Source: Oscillospiraceae bacterium (GTDB lineage Bacteria > Bacillota > Clostridia > Oscillospirales > Oscillospiraceae). From it: 64,000 nt of DNA. The translations under genes and the position numbers were made by a program. Numbering within the stretch: the first letter of the stretch is position 1; each line of letters starts with the position of its first letter. Where the stretch lies: the NCBI GenBank assembly GCA_902779945.1, contig CACZDN010000013.1, forward strand, positions 23,511-87,510, written 5' to 3'. Shown here one piece after another: positions 15,747-23,125 of this stretch. The notes below the pieces were generated by a model. The model worked only from the letters and a program-made list of their open reading frames with translations. It searched no databases and was not told where the DNA came from.

Positions 15747-17679
15747 GATGCCCGTCGGACATCGCGGCGCTCCTGCCGGCATGAAGGGCGGCAGGCCGAA
15801 GGCGGACTTTTCCGCCCTGGGCCGCGCGATCAAAAAGCTCTTCCGGTACTACCCCCGCCTCGCCCCGCTGACCGTGGTGTGCATCCTCTTCTCCGCCGGC
15901 GTGTCGGCCACCCCGTCGCTGTTCATCCAGAACATCGTCGCCGTCATCGAGCGCTGGTACAAAACCGGCGACTGGGCCTCGGCAAGACCCGAGGTGCTGC
16001 GCTATGTGTCGCTGCTGGCCGTGCTCTACGTCCTGGCGCTTCTGAGCTCGACCGCCTACACCCAGCTCATGGCGGTCATGACCCAGGGCTTCCTCAACAA
16101 ACTGCGGCAGGAGACCTTCGACCACATGCAGGACCTGCCCCTGCGCTACTTCGACACCCACCAGCACGGCGAGATCATGAGCTACTACACCAACGACATC
16201 GACACGCTGCGTATGCTTGTCAGCCAGTCCCTGCCGACCTTCATCCAGTCCGGCGCGATCGTCCTGGTGGTGTTCTCGATCATGCTGTATTTCAGCTTCT
16301 GGATGACGCTGGTGCTCATCGCGGGCGTGGTGGCCATGTTCTATGTCACCAAGGTGGTCGGCGGCGGCTCCGCGCGCTACTTTATCAAGCAGCAGAAATC
16401 CCTGGCCGAGACCGAGGGCGTCATTCAGGAGCTGATGAACGGCCAGAAGGTCGTCAAGGTCTTCTGCCACGAGCAGCAGAGCATCGAGGCCTTCCGGAAG
16501 CGCAACGACGAGCTGCGCGAGAACAGCCGCAAGGCCAACGCCTACGCGAACCTCCTCGGCCCCGTCATGAACAATCTCGGCAACATCCTCTATGTGGCCA
16601 TGGGCCTTGCAGGCGGCATCTTCCTGCTGACAGGCGTCCGGAACGTGTCGCTCTCGGGAATGCCCTTCTCCATCAGCGTGCTGGTGCCCTTCCTCGGCAT
16701 GGCCAAGCAGTTCACCGGCAACGTCAACACCCTGGCGCAGCAGATCAACAACATCGTCATGGCCTCCGCCGGCGCGGGCCGCATCTTCAGCCTCATGGAC
16801 GAGCCGCCCGAGACGGACGATGGCTACGTCACGCTGGTGAACGTGAAGGAGCTGCCCGACGGCAGCCTTGAGGAGACGGACGGGCGCACCGGCAAATGGG
16901 CCTGGCGCCATCCCCACGGGGACGGCACCCTGACCTACACCCCCCTCCGGGGCGACGTACGGCTCGTGGAGGTGGACTTTGCCTACGAGGAGGGCAAGGA
17001 CGTTCTGCACGACGTCTCGGTCTACGCCGAGCCCGGCCAGAAGGTTGCCTTCGTCGGCGCGACAGGCGCGGGCAAGACCACGATCACAAACCTCATCAAC
17101 CGCTTCTACGACATTGCCGACGGCAAGATCCGCTACGACGGCATCAACGTCAACAAGATCAGAAAGAGCGACCTGCGCCGCTCTCTCGGCATCGTTCTGC
17201 AGGAGACCAACCTCTTCACCGGCACGGTGCTCGACAACATCCGCTACGGCAGGCTGGACGCCAGCGACGAGGAGTGCCGCGAGGCCGCCAGGCTCGCGGG
17301 CGCGGACGACTTCATCACGAGGCTGCCCGAGGGCTATGGCACCATGCTGACCAACAACGGCACGAATCTCTCCCAGGGCCAGCGCCAGCTCATCGCCATT
17401 GCCCGCGCCGCCGTCGCCGACCCGCCGGTCATGATCCTGGACGAGGCCACCTCCTCCATCGACACCCGCACCGAGGCCATCGTGCAGCGCGGCATGGACA
17501 AACTCATGGAGGGCCGCACGGTCTTCGTCATCGCGCACCGCCTCTCCACGGTCAAGAACGCCGACGTCATCATGGTCCTCGACCACGGCCGCATCATCGA
17601 GCGCGGCAGCCACGAAAAGCTCATCGCCGAGAAGGGTACCTACTACCAGCTCTACACCGGCGCCTTCGAGCTGGAATAA
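15739..17679 (+). CDS. ABC exporter subunit B (TMD-NBD, catalytic)
   Basis: 646 residues, the heterodimer partner of the preceding gene. It has an N-terminal cytoplasmic stretch (PVGHRGAPAGMKGGRPK), six membrane helices, and a nucleotide-binding domain with GATGAGKTTI, QETNLFTGT, NLSQGQRQLIAIARA and canonical MILDEATSSID. About 45 residues are inserted just before the nucleotide-binding domain (TLVNVKELPDGSLEETDGR...). The ATG at 15739 has GGAGGTGAGG upstream and lies in the end of subunit A. The pair resembles the LmrCD/TM287-288 group. Confidence 0.93.
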   Translation: MPKMPVGHRGAPAGMKGGRPKADFSALGRAIKKLFRYYPRLAPLTVVCILFSAGVSATPSLFIQNIVAVIERWYKTGDWASARPEVLRYVSLLAVLYVLALLSSTAYTQLMAVMTQGFLNKLRQETFDHMQDLPLRYFDTHQHGEIMSYYTNDIDTLRMLVSQSLPTFIQSGAIVLVVFSIMLYFSFWMTLVLIAGVVAMFYVTKVVGGGSARYFIKQQKSLAETEGVIQELMNGQKVVKVFCHEQQSIEAFRKRNDELRENSRKANAYANLLGPVMNNLGNILYVAMGLAGGIFLLTGVRNVSLSGMPFSISVLVPFLGMAKQFTGNVNTLAQQINNIVMASAGAGRIFSLMDEPPETDDGYVTLVNVKELPDGSLEETDGRTGKWAWRHPHGDGTLTYTPLRGDVRLVEVDFAYEEGKDVLHDVSVYAEPGQKVAFVGATGAGKTTITNLINRFYDIADGKIRYDGINVNKIRKSDLRRSLGIVLQETNLFTGTVLDNIRYGRLDASDEECREAARLAGADDFITRLPEGYGTMLTNNGTNLSQGQRQLIAIARAAVADPPVMILDEATSSIDTRTEAIVQRGMDKLMEGRTVFVIAHRLSTVKNADVIMVLDHGRIIERGSHEKLIAEKGTYYQLYTGAFELE

Positions 17680-17730
17680 AAACGGGCTTCCCCATGACGG
17701 GCCCCGTAAAACGACGAACCGCATTTGACG

Positions 17731-17760
17731 GCAGGGGAGGGGCTTGCACCCCTCCCCTGC
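17731..17760. repeat. REP-like hairpin, copy 1
   Basis: GCAGGGGAGGGG-N6-CCCCTCCCCTGC followed by GGCGATATAC. The same arms and tail recur at 19441-19470. It follows the ABC exporter and may act as a weak terminator. Confidence 0.7.
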
Positions 17761-17778
17761 GGCGATATACGGACTATC

Positions 17779-18042
17779 TCACAGCAAAAACATCGCGCCC
17801 ATGATGATCAGCAGCTCCTGGTCGCCGCTCTCGCGGTACATGAGATAGAGGATCAGCAGCAGGAGCAGGTCCTCGATTTCGAGACCGCCCAGACTGTCCG
17901 GCAGCAGGCGGCGCAGATCCGGCAGCGCGGGCGGCCTTTGGCCGCCCGGCGGGCGCGGCGGCGGGGGCGCGGGGGGACGCAGGTCCTTTTCCTCCGGCAG
18001 GCGGGTCACGCGCCCGGTGTTGCCCTCATAGCGGTTGATCAT
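17779..18042 (-). CDS. Small proline-rich protein with one membrane segment
   Basis: 87 residues starting at ATG 18042 (MINRYEGNTGRVTRLPEE). A Pro/Arg-rich middle (PPAPPPPRPPGG) is followed by a strongly hydrophobic segment (LLLLLILYLMY) and a second hydrophobic end (ELLIIMGAMFLL). It is the last of three small genes transcribed together and overlaps the one upstream by 17 nt. I recall similar tails in uncharacterised Clostridia proteins, possibly sporulation-linked, but that is a weak recollection and no function is assigned. Confidence 0.65.
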   Translation of the reverse strand: MINRYEGNTGRVTRLPEEKDLRPPAPPPPRPPGGQRPPALPDLRRLLPDSLGGLEIEDLLLLLILYLMYRESGDQELLIIMGAMFLL

Positions 18043-18373
18043 CGCCGCCTCCCGTCTCGCCCATGACCAGGCGCGCGATCCGGGCAAAGCGCGCGAGCTT
18101 CATCGCCCTGTCGAGCTTGCCCCGCCGCCTGTCGGAGAGGTAGGGCTCCATCGCCGACAGAAGCGCCTGCTCCCGGCCGCCCCCGCCGCCGCCCTTCATC
18201 GCGCGGCCCAGCCTCTGCAGAAGACCCGCGTCGATTCCCGCCTCCCCGGGCGGAGAGGAGGGCGGCGTCTCCTGCGCCTCCCCGCCCATGAGCGACCGGG
18301 CCAGCCCCGCGATCTTCTCCATCTGCGCGGGATCGGAGAGTATGCTGTTGAGTTGGTCCTCCAGTTCGCCCAT
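18026..18373 (-). CDS. Small hypothetical protein, Gly-rich centre (115 aa)
   Basis: Starts MGELEDQLNSILSDPAQMEKIAGLARSL. It has an acidic helical N-terminus, a Pro-rich linker, a GGGGGGREQ run and a basic helical C-terminus (DRRRGKLDRAMKLARFARIARLVMG). The ATG at 18373 follows GGGGGTG at good spacing; an in-frame GTG three codons earlier is the alternative. It overlaps the downstream gene and follows the 78-residue protein by 26 nt, so the three form an operon. The charge pattern suggests a scaffold-like or nucleic-acid-associated protein, but no family is recognised. Confidence 0.65.
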   Translation of the reverse strand: MGELEDQLNSILSDPAQMEKIAGLARSLMGGEAQETPPSSPPGEAGIDAGLLQRLGRAMKGGGGGGREQALLSAMEPYLSDRRRGKLDRAMKLARFARIARLVMGETGGGDDQPL

Positions 18374-18399
18374 GCGTTTCACCCCCAGCCGGATGTTTT

Positions 18400-18636
18400 T
18401 TATTTCATCAGATTGCGTATCCCCTCGGCGAGCCGGCGCCCCTCCTCCGTTTTGAGCGCCGCGCCCAGCATCCTGCGCAGGGCCTCGCCGTCGCCGGCCT
18501 TCGCCGCCTGTTCGAGCCTGTCGGTGTCCAGCATCTTCGCAAGGCGCGCTCCGTCCTCGGACTCGGCCAGGGCCCGGAGCTCGCGCGTCTTCCCGCGGCG
18601 CTCGAGCTCCCTGCCGAGCTCTTCAAAATTCTGCAT
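18400..18636 (-). CDS. Small helical hypothetical protein (78 aa)
   Basis: Reads MQNFEELGRELERRGKTRELRAL and is almost entirely charged helix, with a repeated pattern: LAESEDGARLAKMLD, then LEQAAKAGDGEALRRMLG, then LKTEEGRRLAEGIRN. Three such short helical units suggest a small repeat fold. It is the first gene of the three-gene set and diverges from the phosphoesterase gene across 66 bp. Function unknown. Confidence 0.65.
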   Translation of the reverse strand: MQNFEELGRELERRGKTRELRALAESEDGARLAKMLDTDRLEQAAKAGDGEALRRMLGAALKTEEGRRLAEGIRNLMK

Positions 18637-18702
18637 TGCAAATCACTTCCATTCGCCCTATTATATTCACCGACAGACAAAATGATGAACGGAGGCGGAA
18701 AA

Positions 18703-19176
18703 ATGCTGAAGGCGGCGGTTTTTTCGGACACCCACGGCAACAACTTTTCCATGCTGGAGGCGGCGCGGAGCTCCGGGGCGGACGTGTTCATCCACCTGGG
18801 CGACCATGACCGGGATGCGGTGCTGCTGCGCGAGACCTTCCCGGAGACGCGGGTCTACTCGGTCTGCGGCAACTGCGATCTCTTCCCCCTCGCGCCGGAG
18901 CGGCTTACGATCCGACTCGGTCCGGTCAGGGCCTTTCTCACCCACGGGCATCTGTACAATGTGAGATGGCAGACGGATTCGCTGGTCTACGCCGCGCAGG
19001 AGCAGGGGGCGAGTCTCGCCCTCTTCGGCCACACCCACCGGGCGGCATACGAAGAGCTTGGCGGCGTGACGCTCATCAACCCCGGCACGGCGGGCCGCGG
19101 CCGGGAGCTGAGCTGGGCTCTCGTCACGGTCTTCGACAACGGCGCCGTCGCCTGCGAGATCAAAGCGCTCGCATAA
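18703..19176 (+). CDS. YfcE/MJ0936-type metallophosphoesterase
   Basis: A 157-residue calcineurin-like phosphodiesterase. The metal-binding motifs are in order: FSDTHGN near residue 8, HLGDHDRD, VCGNCD (usually GNCD/GNHD), LTHGHLYNV, and the closing FGHTHRAAYEE followed by INPGTAGRGR. ATG 18703 is preferred over 18682 because GGAGGCGG lies just before it. The gene is followed by a hairpin that contains the ribosome site of the next small gene. Bacterial relatives hydrolyse phosphodiesters in vitro; the natural substrate is not known. Confidence 0.9.
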   Translation: MLKAAVFSDTHGNNFSMLEAARSSGADVFIHLGDHDRDAVLLRETFPETRVYSVCGNCDLFPLAPERLTIRLGPVRAFLTHGHLYNVRWQTDSLVYAAQEQGASLALFGHTHRAAYEELGGVTLINPGTAGRGRELSWALVTVFDNGAVACEIKALA

Positions 19177-19182
19177 AAAACG

Positions 19183-19209
19183 CCTCCCCGGACAGACTAT
19201 CCGGGGAGG
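19183..19209 (+). promoter_or_regulatory. Hairpin sequestering a ribosome site
   Basis: CCTCCCCGGA pairs perfectly with TCCGGGGAGG. The 3' arm is the ribosome site for ATG 19217, and the anti-site begins 7 nt after the upstream stop codon. There is no U-run, so translational control fits better than termination. Confidence 0.55.
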
Positions 19210-19216
19210 TGAGCTT

Positions 19217-19396
19217 ATGAACGGCAAAAAGAAGCAAAAGACGGAGAAGAAGCGGGAGGCAAACCCACGCCTCGATCCCGAGACGCGCCTTGCGCCCAGG
19301 TTTGACAGCGCGGCGATCGCAAAATTCCCGGTCGCAAGGCCCGGCGAGATGGGCTTTCGCGTCCTCGACGATTTCACCGAGGAGCATATCCAGTAG
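19217..19396 (+). CDS. Small basic hypothetical protein (59 aa)
   Basis: Opens MNGKKKQKTEKKREANPR, a strongly basic N-terminus, then LDPETRLAPRFD and an acidic end (LDDFTEEHIQ). The ATG follows GGGGAGGTGAGCTT at ideal spacing, with the ribosome site inside a stable hairpin. It lies 40 nt after the phosphoesterase gene and was found by direct reading. No family is recognised; the lysine-rich start suggests RNA or membrane-surface contact, by inference only. Confidence 0.5.
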   Translation: MNGKKKQKTEKKREANPRLDPETRLAPRFDSAAIAKFPVARPGEMGFRVLDDFTEEHIQ

Positions 19397-19440
19397 ACAG
19401 AAAACAAAAGTCCGGCCGTCCGGCAAACACAGCGCAGGAA

Positions 19441-19470
19441 GCAGGGGAGGGGCACAGGCCCCTCCCCTGC
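19441..19470. repeat. REP-like hairpin, copy 2
   Basis: GCAGGGGAGGGG-N6-CCCCTCCCCTGC followed by GGCGATAAAC, matching copy 1 at 17731 in both arms and tail. Confidence 0.7.
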
Positions 19471-19535
19471 GGCGATAAACATACAGCGCCGGAATCGTCC
19501 GGAACGAACGGAAACATGGGGGAACGCCGGGCGGC

Positions 19536-20807
19536 TTATTCCTTCCCGCCCGCGTCCGCAGCGCGCCTGACGAGGACCTTGTCCACCCGTCGCCCGTCGG
19601 ACATCTCCAGCACGGTGACGCTGAGACCCTCGCGCTCGAAGCTGTCGCCCGCCGCGGGGAAGCCGCCGAAGCACTCGATGGTCCAGCCGCCGACGGTGCT
19701 GCTCTCGGCCTCGATGCTGTCCTCGGGCAGGCCCAGCAGCTCCTCCATCTCAAAGAGCATCATCGCGCCGTCCAGCTCGTACGCGCCGTCACGGCGCTCG
19801 ACGACCTCGGGCTCAACCTCGTCGTTGTCGTCCCAGATGTCGCCCACGATCTGCTCCAGCACATCCTCCATCGACAGCACGCCCAGCGTGCCGCCGTATT
19901 CGTCGGTCACCACGGCCAGATGCTGCCGCGCGCGGCGGAGCTGGCTTAAAACCGCGGGCAGCTTCATGGTCTTGTAGATATAGCAGGGCGGCATGAGAAG
20001 GCTGCGGATGTCGGTCTCGTCCCCCTCGGCGAGGGCCTTGAGATAGCGGTTGAGGTACAGCACGCCGATGATGTTGTCGATGCTGCCCTCGTACACCGGC
20101 AGTCGGGAGAACGACGCCCTCTCGATCTGCTCCAGAATCTCGTCCCGCCCGTCCTCGATGTCCAGGGCGATCACGTCCACGCGGGCGGTCATCACGTCCA
20201 GCGCGGAGATCTCGGAGAAGTCGATGGCGGAGCGCAGCAGCTCCGACTGGTCCTCGTCCAGGACCTCCTCGTCCTCGGCGGTCTCGATGATGGAGTGCAG
20301 CTCCTCCACGGCCTCCTCGCCGCTGTCGTCCTCGTCCTCGCTGAGCCAGAAGGTCAGCAGCCAGACGAGCCTGACCACCAGCCAGATCAGGGGCGTCAAA
20401 AGCAGGGTCAGCGCGCGGATCGGAAAGGCGTAGCGCAGGGAGAGGCGGTTGGCGCTCTTCTTGGCGCAGATTTTCGGGATGGTCTCACCGAAGACGATGA
20501 TGACCAGCGTCAGAATCAGGGTACCGACCCAGGTGAAGCGGTCCGACCCCGTCAGCACGATCACCAGCACCGACACCAGCGCCGACGCGCCGATGTTCAC
20601 GAGGTTGTTGCCGATGAGGATGGCGCTGAGCGCGTCGTCGAAGCGCTCCAGGATCTTCACCGCAGCGGCGGCGGGCCTTGAGCCCTCGTCCCGCAGGTTC
20701 TCCATGCGGAGACGGCTGCAGGAGGAGAAGGCCATCTCCGAGCCGGAGAAGAACGCGGACAGGCACACGAGCGCGAGGATGCCGAACACGATCATCAATA
20801 CGCTCAC
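19536..20807 (-). CDS. CNNM/CorC-type membrane protein (DUF21-CBS), paralogue 2
   Basis: 423 residues. The DUF21 membrane domain (about 1-180) includes FFSGSEMAFSSCSRLRMENL and GETIPKICAKKSANRLS. A pair of CBS domains follows (DVMTARVDVIALD, FSRLPVYEGSIDNIIGVLYLNRYL, VTDEYGGTLGVLSMEDVLEQIVGDIWD), then a C-terminal CorC_HlyC domain. The family is often annotated as hemolysin, but members act in Mg2+ or Co2+ export. It overlaps the upstream paralogue by ATGA, so both are made together, probably as partners or as successive duplicates. Confidence 0.92.
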   Translation of the reverse strand: MSVLMIVFGILALVCLSAFFSGSEMAFSSCSRLRMENLRDEGSRPAAAAVKILERFDDALSAILIGNNLVNIGASALVSVLVIVLTGSDRFTWVGTLILTLVIIVFGETIPKICAKKSANRLSLRYAFPIRALTLLLTPLIWLVVRLVWLLTFWLSEDEDDSGEEAVEELHSIIETAEDEEVLDEDQSELLRSAIDFSEISALDVMTARVDVIALDIEDGRDEILEQIERASFSRLPVYEGSIDNIIGVLYLNRYLKALAEGDETDIRSLLMPPCYIYKTMKLPAVLSQLRRARQHLAVVTDEYGGTLGVLSMEDVLEQIVGDIWDDNDEVEPEVVERRDGAYELDGAMMLFEMEELLGLPEDSIEAESSTVGGWTIECFGGFPAAGDSFEREGLSVTVLEMSDGRRVDKVLVRRAADAGGKE

Positions 20808-22084
20808 GCCGTCTCACCCCCTTCGTCCTCGGGGAGGAGGGTCACGCGCAGCTTGAGGATGCGGTTGTGCTCCATGCCCGCCACGGTGACGGACACGCGG
20901 TGATAGCGGAAGCTGTCGCCGGGCTGGGGGATGGCGGGGAACTGCTCGTAGGCCCACTCGCCCATGAGGGTGTTGACGAGCTCGTCGTCCCCCTCCGGGT
21001 CCTCATAGCCCAGATGCTCGAATACATCGCTCACGGACTCGTCCGCGTCGACCTCATACACGCCGTCGGAGAGCTCGACAATGGGCTCCTCGACCACGTC
21101 CTCCTCGTCCCAGATCTCACCGACGAGCTCCTCGAGAATATCCTCCACGGTCACGATGCCGAGGGTGCCGCCGTAGTTGTCGGTCACGACGGCGAGATTG
21201 TGCTTGCGCTTGGACATGACGGGCAGCAGCTCGTCGATCTTGGTGCTCTGGTGGATGAACAGGGCCTCGTCCACCAGCGGGCGAAGGTCCAGCTTCTCCC
21301 CCTCGCGGAGGTAGGCCTTGATGTATTTGCGGATCTGCAGCACGCCGACGATGTTGTCGATGCTGCCGTCGTAGACGGGCAGGCGGCTGTGCGTGCAGGA
21401 TTTGATCACGTCCAGAATCTGGGCGCTGTCGCTGTGCATGTCCAGCGCCACGAGATCCACGCGCGGGGTGAGGACGTTTTCGACCGTCACGTCCCCGAAC
21501 TGCAGCGCGGAGGAGATCAGATCCCCCTGCTCCTCGTCGAGACTGCCCTCCTCGGTCATGTCCTCGATGATGTCATAGAGCTCATCCTCGGTGACGGATT
21601 TTTCCACATCCCCGGGGATACTGCGCGCCGCGGCCTGGCCGACGGCGGTCAGCACCCTCGACGCGGGTCTGAAGAGCTTCATGAAAAAGACCAGCGGCCC
21701 GGCGGTGGAGAGGGCCAGCTTGTCGCTGTATTTTTTGGCGACGCTCTTGGGCAGCATTTCGCCCACGAAAAACACCACGCCCGTGGTGATGAGCGTGCTG
21801 ACGGAAACCGCGCTCAGCCCCCACCGGCGCGTGACCGCGAGGGTGACAAGGGCCGCCACGGAGATATGCACAATATTGGTGCCGATGAGGATCGCACTGA
21901 TGGCGAGGTCAAAGTTGTCCAGCACATAGAGAGCGTCCCTGGCCCGCGCGTCCCCCCGGTCCTCCGCAAGCCGCATACGCATACGCGAGGTCGAGGCAAA
22001 CGCCGTCTCCGCGACGGCGAAGAACACCGCGAAAACCAGCAGCAGCACCGCGGAAACAAGTGGCAATCGACTGCCGTCGTCCAT
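20804..22084 (-). CDS. CNNM/CorC-type membrane protein (DUF21-CBS), paralogue 1
   Basis: 426 residues with the same DUF21-CBS-CBS-CorC_HlyC order as the next gene: FFAVAETAFASTSRMRMRLAED, GEMLPKSVAKKYSDKL, NVLTPRVDLVALD, HSRLPVYDGSIDNIVGVLQ, VTDNYGGTLGIVTVEDILEELVGEIWD. It is first in the pair. A dispersed inverted-repeat element lies 29 bp upstream of its start, between it and any distal promoter. Likely a metal-ion transporter or regulator; the toxin label attached to this family is historical. Confidence 0.92.
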   Translation of the reverse strand: MDDGSRLPLVSAVLLLVFAVFFAVAETAFASTSRMRMRLAEDRGDARARDALYVLDNFDLAISAILIGTNIVHISVAALVTLAVTRRWGLSAVSVSTLITTGVVFFVGEMLPKSVAKKYSDKLALSTAGPLVFFMKLFRPASRVLTAVGQAAARSIPGDVEKSVTEDELYDIIEDMTEEGSLDEEQGDLISSALQFGDVTVENVLTPRVDLVALDMHSDSAQILDVIKSCTHSRLPVYDGSIDNIVGVLQIRKYIKAYLREGEKLDLRPLVDEALFIHQSTKIDELLPVMSKRKHNLAVVTDNYGGTLGIVTVEDILEELVGEIWDEEDVVEEPIVELSDGVYEVDADESVSDVFEHLGYEDPEGDDELVNTLMGEWAYEQFPAIPQPGDSFRYHRVSVTVAGMEHNRILKLRVTLLPEDEGGETA

Positions 22085-22112
22085 AAAGGATCAACAACTC
22101 CTTTGTTATAAA

Positions 22113-22241
22113 GGCAACACCGCACAATCCGCCATCGGCGCCTCCTGGAAAAATAGTGCCCTGACTTCGAGCCTTTTTCTTGCAATACACAAAGTATTCC
22201 TGCGAAAAAGATTCGCTCTCGCCGAATTGTGCGGTGCTGCC
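22113..22241. mobile_element. Inverted-repeat element copy 2
   Basis: 129 bp, GGCAACACCGCACAAT ... AATTGTGCGGTGCTGCC, flanked on both sides by TAAA (22109-22112 and 22242-22245). The interior carries AATACACAAAGTATTCCTGC. Confidence 0.8.
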
Positions 22242-22245
22242 TAAA

Positions 22246-22524
22246 AAGTAACCTGTAGTATACCACGCCGGAAACATTTCGTCAATCATGGCGTGAAAAG
22301 CTGCTCGGCCGAATCCCTTGACATCCGCCGTAATAATTGGTACGATAATCCAGACATTACGTATATGAAGGACAGCGGAGTCTATGGAAAGTATGGTTTG
22401 GATCGGCTGTACCCCTGTAAGGTGCTGTGTCCCTGAACGGAAACTCAATATCGTCATATGGGTTTCCTGCAGAGAAGAGACGAGCTGTCAGCGGCAGACA
22501 CAGGCATTGCGGGCATGGCGGGAA
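22246..22524. other. Gene-free stretch between element copies
   Basis: About 280 bp with no supported gene, between a full element copy and a right-end fragment. Frames here are short and match nothing I recognise. Confidence 0.4.
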
Positions 22525-22553
22525 GCGCCGATGGCGGATTGTGCGGTGTTGCC
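22525..22553. mobile_element. Element end fragment (29 bp)
   Basis: Exact inverted copy of the first 29 bases of copy 2 (GCGCCGATGGCGGATTGTGC then GGTGTTGCC), followed by TTAA. It lies 38 bp before the GtrA-like start. Confidence 0.65.
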
Positions 22554-22591
22554 TTAACAGAATGAATGAGCGTTTACGGGAGAAGGCCGGC

Positions 22592-23122
22592 ATGTTTTAC
22601 CTGAAAAAGCTTGATGCCCGCTTCGGCGACAGTACCCTCTGGCAGTTTATCAAATTCAACCTGGTATCCTTCAGCATCACCGTGCTGCAGCTTGCCCTTG
22701 CCAATCTGCTGCCCCTGGCGCTGGACGGCGTGAGCGCAAAGCTGCCCCCGTTTCTGCGTCCGGTCTTTCGGCCGGAGACCCTTTTTGAAGGGCCGTCCCC
22801 CTATGTGGTCGACGGGGTTGTGACCTGGGGATATGTGCTGCCCTTCTTCCTGTCAAATTTCATTGCCAATATTTACGGCTATTTCATGAACATGAAGACC
22901 ACCTTCCGCGGAAAGGGAAGCCGCGGCGGCCTCGCGGCGTATCTGGTGATCCTGACGGCATTGATTCTCTTTTCCACCTGGCTTCAGGGATGGATCACCG
23001 CCAGGCTGTCTGCAACTGCCTTTGCGGTGCTGGCCAGGACCATCGCCGCCATGGCCGCGGGACTCGTGCAGGTTGCGGTCCTGTTTCCGCTGGAAAAATT
23101 TGTGCTGTTTAAGAAGGGATAG
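22592..23122 (+). CDS. GtrA-like membrane protein
   Basis: 176 residues with about four membrane helices: FIKFNLVSFSITVLQLALANLL, an outward loop, FFLSNFIANIYGYFMNMKTTF, AAYLVILTALILFSTWL, and a last helix ending FPLEKFVLFKKG. The NF-x-N-x-x-G-Y-x-x-N pattern followed by TF, and the Phe-rich end, are typical of GtrA-like proteins that help move lipid-linked sugars across the membrane. ATG 22592 with GGAGAAGG is preferred; ATG 22562 would lie next to the element fragment. It is followed after 3 nt by a glycosyltransferase, matching the usual GtrA/GtrB pairing. Confidence 0.75.
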   Translation: MFYLKKLDARFGDSTLWQFIKFNLVSFSITVLQLALANLLPLALDGVSAKLPPFLRPVFRPETLFEGPSPYVVDGVVTWGYVLPFFLSNFIANIYGYFMNMKTTFRGKGSRGGLAAYLVILTALILFSTWLQGWITARLSATAFAVLARTIAAMAAGLVQVAVLFPLEKFVLFKKG

Positions 23123-23125
23123 AAA

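Noticed and set aside
15631-17724. 697-codon minus-strand open frame
   Set aside because: Antisense to the second ABC exporter subunit; high-GC codon bias creates it.
20804-22084. Hemolysin toxin function for the CNNM/CorC pair
   Set aside because: The DUF21-CBS architecture belongs to ion transport; the toxin label is historical.
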